NCBI GenBank assembly: GCA_047629415.1
Contig: JBLHWZ010000233.1
Coordinates: 1 to 9,028, forward strand
Direction: 5' to 3'
From: CBDUJZ01 sp047629415
Lineage (GTDB): Bacteria > Myxococcota_A > Bradymonadia > REDH01
Length of the DNA stretch: 9,028 nt
Shown here: positions 1 to 5,071 of the stretch, piece after piece
Layout of the letters: each line of letters opens with the position of its first letter
Position numbering within the stretch: position 1 is the first letter of the stretch
Notes under the pieces: model-generated
What the model was told of the DNA's origin: nothing
The model's input: the letters and a program-made list of their open reading frames with translations, nothing else
Databases searched by the model: none
Translations under genes and position numbers: made by a program

Positions 1-414
1 GACCACTTGGGCGTCAAAGAAAAAGAGGTTATTCAGGTCTCGCGCATCCTTGACGCGCCTGCCCTGTCGCTCGACGCACCCGCCCCGGGCACCGAGAACA
101 CCTCGCTCTCTAGTGTGATTGCCGACCAAGACGCCATCACGCCGGAAGCCGAGATCGAGACTCTAGAGCTTCGGGGCAAGATACGGCTCGCGATGAACGA
201 GTTCCGCGCAAGCTTGAACGACGATCGTGAGATCGACATTTGGGAGCGCCGCGTCACTGCAGGTGATCCAATGTCGCTGCAAGACCTCGGCGACCATTGG
301 AGCGTCTCACGAGAGCGAATCCGCCAAGTCGAAAAGGGGATCACCGAGCGCTTCAAGAAGTTCTGGATCCTGAATATCGGCGAAGAAGAACACGCGATCG
401 TCTTCGAGGACTGA
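1..414 (+). CDS. rpoH: RpoH-family (sigma-32-like) RNA polymerase sigma factor, C-terminal part
   Basis: Partial gene: the reading frame is already open at base 1 and ends at TGA 412-414, so the last 137 residues are present and the N-terminal regions 1-2 lie outside the window. Sigma-70-family factors bind core RNA polymerase and choose promoters; this subfamily serves the heat-shock or stress response. The visible start (LGVKEKEV, then SLDAP about 20 residues on) matches the region 3 signature of RpoH proteins. Residues about 91-118 of the fragment form region 4.2, a helix-turn-helix with SLQDLGDHWSVSRERIRQVE, the motif that reads the -35 element. A short acidic tail follows (GEEEHAIVFED). 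The gene sits 149 bp upstream of clpB on the same strand, a typical target of such a factor, which supports a heat-shock role. Sigma-family membership is near certain. RpoH rather than another group-3 sigma is likely but cannot be proved without region 2. Confidence 0.85.
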   Translation, partial: DHLGVKEKEVIQVSRILDAPALSLDAPAPGTENTSLSSVIADQDAITPEAEIETLELRGKIRLAMNEFRASLNDDREIDIWERRVTAGDPMSLQDLGDHWSVSRERIRQVEKGITERFKKFWILNIGEEEHAIVFED

Positions 415-440
415 TCGCCGGCCAATGTGCGGTTTTGTGC

Positions 441-470
441 GCGGCGACACTCCGCGGTGAGTGTGTCCGC
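441..470. repeat. 30-bp imperfect dyad between the sigma gene and clpB
   Basis: Outer arms GCGG (441-444) and CCGC (467-470) and inner arms ACACTC (447-452) and GAGTGT (459-464) are all perfectly complementary. They are separated by a 2-nt mismatch on each side and enclose a 6-nt loop (CGCGGT). This gives ten base pairs centred 27 bp after the sigma stop codon. It could be a terminator for the sigma gene, although no clean T-run follows, or an operator upstream of clpB. The inner arms resemble the core of the CIRCE operator (GCACTC/GAGTGC), but the spacing is 6 rather than 9 and the outer bases differ, so it is not called CIRCE. Confidence 0.5.
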
Positions 471-499
471 ACGCCTTGTGTGTGTTGAGATAGCCCGAG

Positions 500-527
500 G
501 TTGACACCGGAATTGTGTGCCTATGTT
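500..527 (+). promoter_or_regulatory. candidate heat-shock (sigma-32-type) promoter of clpB
   Basis: GTTGACA at 500-506 is followed after 12 bp by GCCTATGT at 519-526. The enterobacterial sigma-32 consensus is CTTGAAA, 11-16 bp, CCCCATNT. The second element agrees at six of eight positions (counting N) and the first at five of seven. A housekeeping reading is also possible: TTGACA at 501-506 is a perfect -35, with TATGTT at 522-527 as a weak -10 at a short 15-bp spacing. Transcription would start near 534 and give a leader of about 30 nt before the clpB start at 564. The adjacent RpoH-like gene makes the heat-shock reading attractive, but no start site can be seen from sequence alone. Confidence 0.42.
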
Positions 528-563
528 TGCTGGTGAACGAAAACACATCACGAGGCTATCCAT

Positions 564-3155
564 ATGATTCGTCAGGAAAAGATGACGGTGAAGTCGAGGG
601 AAGCGCTTTACGCAGCGTCGACCGAAGCTCAAACACGCGGCAACCCATCTGTCGGTTCGCTGCACCTCCTCCATTCAGTCCTCACTCAGAAGGACGGGAT
701 CGCCCCCAGCCTGCTCGCACGAATTGGTGCGCCGGTTGAGACGGTCGTACGTGAGGTCGACCAGTTGCTTGAGCGGCTGCCCGAGGTCCGCGGCGACACC
801 AACCTCACATTCCATCGGGACGCCGGCAAACTCCTCGAACTCGCTCAGAGCGAGGCCGACAAGATGAAGGACTCCTACGTCTCGACGGAGCATCTGCTCC
901 TCGCGGCGATTGGCGTCGGAGGCGAGACCGCAACGGTCTTGAAGAGCAACGGCGTCACTCGGGACGCGGTTTTGGCGGCATTACAGGAGGCTCGTGGCAG
1001 CTCGAGGGTGTCTGATGAGGACCCCGAGTCCAAGTACGAGGCCCTGAACCGATATGCGCAAGATCTGACAGATATGGCGCGTCGAGGTAAACTTGACCCG
1101 GTCATTGGCCGCGACGAAGAGATCCGACGAACGCTCCAGGTCTTGTCCCGACGAACCAAGAACAACCCGGTACTCATCGGAGAGCCGGGCGTCGGTAAGA
1201 CCGCGATCGCGGAGGGAATCGCGCTTCGGATTGCGTCGGGCGATGTACCGGAGAGCTTGAGAGAGAAGAGCGTGTTTGCTCTCGATATCGGCGCGCTCAT
1301 TGCGGGAGCCAAGTTCCGCGGAGAGTTCGAAGAGCGCCTCAAGGCCGTGCTGGGTGAGATAAACTCGGCTGAAGGTCGCGTGATTCTCTTTATCGACGAG
1401 CTGCATACGATCGTGGGCACGGGTGCCAGTGAAGGCTCCATGGATGCGAGCAACTTGCTCAAACCAGCGCTGGCAAGGGGCGAACTCCGGACCGTCGGAG
1501 CCACCACACTCAAGGAGTACCGGAAGTATATTGAAAAGGATGCCGCTCTTGAACGACGGTTCCAGCCAGTGTTTGTGGGAGAGCCGACGGTCGAGGACAC
1601 GGTCACGATTCTTCGCGGGTTGCGCGATAAGTACGAACTGCACCACGGCGTACGGATTGCCGACTCGGCGCTAGTCGCTGCAGCTACGCTCTCGAACCGT
1701 TACATCGGGGATCGCTTTCTGCCAGACAAGGCGATCGATCTCGTCGACGAGGCCGCCGCTGAGTTGAAGATGGAGACGGAGAGCATTCCGACGGTCATCG
1801 ACATAGAAGAGCGTCGAGCGATCTCGCTGGAGATCGAACGTCAGGCTCTCAATAAGGAGAAGGACGATGCTTCGATCGCCCGCCTGGAAGAGGTGGAGCG
1901 TGAGTTGGCGGACGTGCAGGAGCGCGCGGGAACCATGAAGGCCTCCTGGCTCCGGGAGAAGGAGCTGATCGAGGAGATCAACGGCAAGAAGCAGGAGCTG
2001 GATGCGCTCCGCTTTCAGCAAGAACAGGCGACCAAGGCGGGTCGCTACGACGACGCCGGGCGCATCCAGTATGGCGAGGTGCCTGCGCTCCAGGCAGAGC
2101 TCAGCTCGGTAGAAGGCCGTCTCGCGGAGATGCACGCAGCCGCCGGCACGTTTCTTCGCGAGGAAGTTTCTGAGGATGACATCGCAAACATCGTCTCGAA
2201 GTGGACCGGTATTCCAATCACTCGGATGTTGGAGTCAGAACAGCAGAAGCTTCTGACGATGGAGAGCCGGCTAGCTGACCGAGTTGTTGGCCAGGCGGAG
2301 GCGGTAGAGGCGGTTGCGGACGCCGTCCGTCGCTCTCGCAGTGGGTTACAGGACCCGGAGCGGCCGATTGGTTCTTTCATTTTCCTCGGCCCGACTGGAG
2401 TGGGCAAAACCGAACTAGCCAAAGCGCTGGCAGAGTTCCTTTTTGACGATGAAACAAACATCGTTCGAATGGACATGTCTGAGTACATGGAGAAGCACTC
2501 AGTGGCTCGCATGCTCGGAGCACCTCCCGGGTATATCGGTCACGATGAAGGCGGTGTCCTCACTGAAGCAGTTCGCCGGCGGCCCTACTCCGTCGTGCTC
2601 TTCGACGAGATCGAGAAGGCTCATCCGGATACGCTCAACATTTTGCTGCAAATTCTTGATGATGGCCGACTGACCGACGGAAAGGGGCGGACGGTGGACT
2701 TCAAGAACACCGTCATCATCATGACCTCGAATCTAGGTTCGCAGTCGATTCTCGAGATGGAGGACCCCGAGCTTCGGCACGAGGCAGTCACGGGGGCGCT
2801 GGAAGCACATTTTCGGCCTGAGTTCTTGAACCGGATCGACGACACCATCATCTTCGATTCGCTCTCGCGCTCCCACATGGATCGTATCGTCGAGATTCAG
2901 ATGAGTGGGCTGAAGGCCCGGCTGGCCGAGAAGGGAGTGGGCATCGAGCTGAGTGATGCGGCCGCGGAGCTCCTCGCAGACAAGGGGTTTGACCCAACCT
3001 ACGGGGCGCGCCCGCTCAAGCGTGTGATCACACGCTTGATCCAAAACCCCTTGGCTCGGGCATTGCTTTCGGGAGACTTTCCACCCGGAACGAATGTACT
3101 CACGGATGTGACTACGGACGGGCAGCTTGTTTTCAAACAAGCTGCTATGAACTGA
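564..3155 (+). CDS. clpB: ClpB, Hsp100-type AAA+ protein disaggregase
   Basis: ClpB is a cytoplasmic hexameric ATPase that pulls polypeptides out of aggregates together with DnaK/DnaJ/GrpE. The 863 residues match the usual length (E. coli 857). In order: N-terminal double Clp-N repeat (about 1-145); NBD1 with Walker A GEPGVGKT (206-213), pore loop KFRG (Phe251), Walker B with D278-E279 and arginine fingers R331-R332; coiled-coil M domain (about 410-530), the mark of ClpB over ClpA/ClpC; NBD2 with Walker A GPTGVGKT (609-616), Walker B with D681-E682, pore loop GYIG (Tyr657), arginine finger R757 and sensor-2 GARPLKR (814-820). All catalytic residues are intact. The ATG at 564 has CGAGG 8 nt upstream and aligns with family N-termini (EKxTxKSREAL). 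An ATG at 582 with AGGA 4 nt upstream is a less likely alternative. No ClpP-docking IGF-type loop was seen. The last 140 bp hold two long palindromes. The gene converges on uup with a 4-bp gap. Confidence 0.98.
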   Translation: MIRQEKMTVKSREALYAASTEAQTRGNPSVGSLHLLHSVLTQKDGIAPSLLARIGAPVETVVREVDQLLERLPEVRGDTNLTFHRDAGKLLELAQSEADKMKDSYVSTEHLLLAAIGVGGETATVLKSNGVTRDAVLAALQEARGSSRVSDEDPESKYEALNRYAQDLTDMARRGKLDPVIGRDEEIRRTLQVLSRRTKNNPVLIGEPGVGKTAIAEGIALRIASGDVPESLREKSVFALDIGALIAGAKFRGEFEERLKAVLGEINSAEGRVILFIDELHTIVGTGASEGSMDASNLLKPALARGELRTVGATTLKEYRKYIEKDAALERRFQPVFVGEPTVEDTVTILRGLRDKYELHHGVRIADSALVAAATLSNRYIGDRFLPDKAIDLVDEAAAELKMETESIPTVIDIEERRAISLEIERQALNKEKDDASIARLEEVERELADVQERAGTMKASWLREKELIEEINGKKQELDALRFQQEQATKAGRYDDAGRIQYGEVPALQAELSSVEGRLAEMHAAAGTFLREEVSEDDIANIVSKWTGIPITRMLESEQQKLLTMESRLADRVVGQAEAVEAVADAVRRSRSGLQDPERPIGSFIFLGPTGVGKTELAKALAEFLFDDETNIVRMDMSEYMEKHSVARMLGAPPGYIGHDEGGVLTEAVRRRPYSVVLFDEIEKAHPDTLNILLQILDDGRLTDGKGRTVDFKNTVIIMTSNLGSQSILEMEDPELRHEAVTGALEAHFRPEFLNRIDDTIIFDSLSRSHMDRIVEIQMSGLKARLAEKGVGIELSDAAAELLADKGFDPTYGARPLKRVITRLIQNPLARALLSGDFPPGTNVLTDVTTDGQLVFKQAAMN
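3016..3039. repeat. perfect 24-bp palindrome inside clpB
   Basis: The 12-base half TCAAGCGTGTGA is followed immediately, with no spacer, by its exact reverse complement; the centre lies between 3027 and 3028. As RNA on either strand it could form a 10-bp stem with a GAUC loop. It lies in codons for the LKRVITRLI segment directly after the sensor-2 arginine of NBD2. A 10-bp palindrome (GGGCGCGCCC, 3004-3013) sits just upstream. No T-run follows on either strand, so it is not a standard intrinsic terminator. A coding by-product is possible. Confidence 0.8.
3122..3145. terminator. 11-bp perfect inverted repeat at the clpB/uup convergent junction, candidate bidirectional terminator hairpin
   Basis: GCAGCTTGTTT (3122-3132) and AAACAAGCTGC (3135-3145) are exact reverse complements around a 2-nt centre. 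The repeat occupies clpB codons about 7 to 14 from the end, and starts 14 nt beyond the uup stop codon when read on the minus strand. For uup this is where a terminator stem would be expected. For clpB the stem ends 7 nt before the stop codon. Neither side is followed by a proper T-run, so the terminator role is inferred from position and stem strength. It may instead protect mRNA 3' ends. Confidence 0.42.
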
Positions 3156-3159
3156 GCAA

Positions 3160-5061
3160 CTAGGCCTTCGCCTCGAGCGACTCCCAGCGCTCGTAGGCCG
3201 TCGCTAGCTTTGCTTCGGCGCCCTTGAGCTTGTTGAGGAGCGAGTTCGCCTTGGACTGATCAGTTTTATAGAGATGTGGGTCAGCGAGCTCGGCGCGGAT
3301 TGCCTCCGCTTGCCTCTCCAACTTCTCGAGTTGAGAGGGGAGGTCGGCGAGCTCTCGCTTCTCCTTTGAGGAGAGTTTGGGGGCAGCGGCAGGCTTCTTC
3401 CTCCCGGACTCTGCCTTACGTTTGTCTGCCGCCTTCTTGCTCTGCGCGGCTTCCTCTGCGCGTCGTTCTGCACGGATTTCTTCCCACTCCGAGTACCCGC
3501 CTACTAGCCGAGTGATTTTGGCGTTGCCCTCGAAGATAAAACTGTCCGTGACGATGTTGTCGAGGAACTCACGGTCGTGGCTAACGACTAGAACGGTGCC
3601 GGGGAACTCAAGGAGCAGGTTCTCGAGCAGCTCCAGGGTCTCGAGGTCCAAGTCGTTCGTTGGCTCGTCCATGACGAGCACGTTCGAGGGGAGGGCGAAG
3701 AGCTTCGCTAAGAGCAAACGGTTCCGCTCTCCACCGGAGAGCAAACGCACAGGCTGGCGTGCCTGGATGTCGTCGAAGAGGAAGTCGCGGAGGTAGCTGA
3801 TGACATGCTTCTGCACGCCCCCGACAAACACATGTTCGCCGTCGGGTGCCAGTGTGTTCGCAACGGTCTGGTTAGGGTCGAGCGCAGCTCGTAGCTGGTC
3901 AAAGTATCGAATCTCGAGTTTGGTTCCAAGCTCGATTTCACCGGATTGCGGCTCGATTTCTCCGAGCAGCAGTCGGAGCAGCGTCGTCTTGCCGACGCCG
4001 TTCGGACCGATGAGGCCGATCCGATCGCCACGGCCGATGATCGTGCTGAACCCGTCGACGAGCTTCTCGTCGCCATAGCCGAAGTGCACGTCCTCCGCGA
4101 CAACGACTTCACGTCCGGACTTCTCGCCGACGTGCAGTGTCATGCGCGCCTTCCCCTTTCGGTTTCGACGCTGTGACCGTTCCTCACGGAGCTTCTTCAG
4201 CGCGCGAACGCGGCCCTCATTACGAGTTCGGCGAGCCTTAATGCCCGTGCGAATCCAAGTCTCCTCGATGGCGAGCTTCTTATCGAACTCTGAATTGTGC
4301 CCGGACTCTACGCTCAGGTCGTGTTCCTTCCGCTCCTTGAAGGCGTCGAAGTCGGCGGGGTACTCGGTAAGCTTGCCGCGATCGAGTTCGACGATACGGC
4401 TCGCAATGGCGCGCAAGAAGGCACGGTCGTGGGTGACGAAAACAAGAGCGCCCTGGTAGCGGGTAAGCTCCTGTTCCAGCCACTCGATCGCTTCGACGTC
4501 GAGGTGGTTAGTGGGCTCGTCGAGCACCAGCACATCGGGGCGTTGCACGAGCGCGGCCGCCAGGAAAGCACGACGGCGCCATCCTCCAGAGAGGGAGGCG
4601 AACTCTACGTCTCCGTCGAGTCCCAGTCGCGAGATAACCGATTCGATTCGCTCCTGTATCTCCCAGCCACCGGCGGCCTCCATCGCCGTCTGCGTTCGAT
4701 CGAGTTTGCCGAGGTTCGACTCGCTCGGATCCTCGGTCACCAGGGACAGGGCCTCCTTGTAGTCGTGGATGCGCTTTGAGACAACGCCGAGGCCCTGGGC
4801 GACAACATCTGAAACGGTGCCGGCCTGACCTTCCGGTACGGACTGCTCAAGCCATCCGAGGGTCGATCCTCTCTGTAGGTCTACGACGCCCGATTCGTGT
4901 TTGAGCTTGCCGCAGATGATGTTCAGGAGGGTGGACTTGCCCTCACCGTTTCGGCCAAACAAACAAACGCGATCTCCACGTTCGACATGTAAGGTTGCGC
5001 CGTCGAGGACCGGTGGCCCCGCGTAACTATGTGTGATTTCGCGGAGCGATAACAACGCCAT
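3160..5061 (-). CDS. uup: Uup-type ABC-F family ATPase
   Basis: A 633-residue soluble protein (E. coli Uup 635) with two ABC ATPase domains and no membrane segments. ABC-F proteins act on ribosomes or nucleic acid rather than in transport; Uup is linked to precise excision of transposons, branched DNA and ribosome assembly. NBD1: Walker A GRNGEGKST (36-44), LSGG (157-160), DEPTNHLD (181-188), H-loop His211. The interdomain linker (about 240-310) is highly charged and carries the Uup-typical GIKARRTRNEGRVRAL. NBD2: GPNGVGKT (352-359), LSGGE (441-445), DEPTNDLD (465-472), His495. After a basic Ala/Lys-rich stretch comes a C-terminal coiled coil (about 565-633), the DNA-binding domain in Uup. 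The frame is open upstream to 5289, but ATG 5061 (MALLSLREI) is the start: family alignment begins there, AGGA is 5 nt upstream, and the extra 76 residues are antisense-like sequence over the preceding gene. Second gene of an operon with the dehydrogenase at 5069-8020. Confidence 0.95.
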   Translation of the reverse strand: MALLSLREITHSYAGPPVLDGATLHVERGDRVCLFGRNGEGKSTLLNIICGKLKHESGVVDLQRGSTLGWLEQSVPEGQAGTVSDVVAQGLGVVSKRIHDYKEALSLVTEDPSESNLGKLDRTQTAMEAAGGWEIQERIESVISRLGLDGDVEFASLSGGWRRRAFLAAALVQRPDVLVLDEPTNHLDVEAIEWLEQELTRYQGALVFVTHDRAFLRAIASRIVELDRGKLTEYPADFDAFKERKEHDLSVESGHNSEFDKKLAIEETWIRTGIKARRTRNEGRVRALKKLREERSQRRNRKGKARMTLHVGEKSGREVVVAEDVHFGYGDEKLVDGFSTIIGRGDRIGLIGPNGVGKTTLLRLLLGEIEPQSGEIELGTKLEIRYFDQLRAALDPNQTVANTLAPDGEHVFVGGVQKHVISYLRDFLFDDIQARQPVRLLSGGERNRLLLAKLFALPSNVLVMDEPTNDLDLETLELLENLLLEFPGTVLVVSHDREFLDNIVTDSFIFEGNAKITRLVGGYSEWEEIRAERRAEEAAQSKKAADKRKAESGRKKPAAAPKLSSKEKRELADLPSQLEKLERQAEAIRAELADPHLYKTDQSKANSLLNKLKGAEAKLATAYERWESLEAKA

Positions 5062-5065
5062 GAGA

Positions 5066-5071
5066 TTCCTA
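5066..5071 (-). promoter_or_regulatory. uup ribosome binding site overlapping the upstream stop codon
   Basis: On the minus strand the dehydrogenase stop codon TAG (5071-5069) is itself the first part of TAGGAA (5071-5066). The AGGA core lies 5 nt before the uup ATG at 5061. This fixes the uup start and implies that a terminating ribosome sits on the uup Shine-Dalgarno, an arrangement that favours translational coupling. Confidence 0.75.

Noticed and set aside
441..470. CIRCE (HrcA) operator
   Set aside because: CIRCE needs TTAGCACTC-N9-GAGTGCTAA; here the core is ACACTC-N6-GAGTGT with different outer arms.
33..674. 213-codon minus-strand frame across the sigma end, the intergenic region and the clpB start
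   Set aside because: It is antisense to two well-supported genes, has Cys/Arg/Ser-rich composition and no recognisable domain.
875..1646. Long minus-strand open frames (up to 243 codons) opposite clpB
   Set aside because: Their products are low-complexity, Ser/Arg-rich and lack any family signature; they arise from codon bias of the true gene on the other strand.
3021..3034. CRP-type binding site (TGTGA/TCACA) in the clpB palindrome
   Set aside because: CRP sites need a 6-bp spacer between the half-sites; here they abut, and the site is deep inside a coding region.
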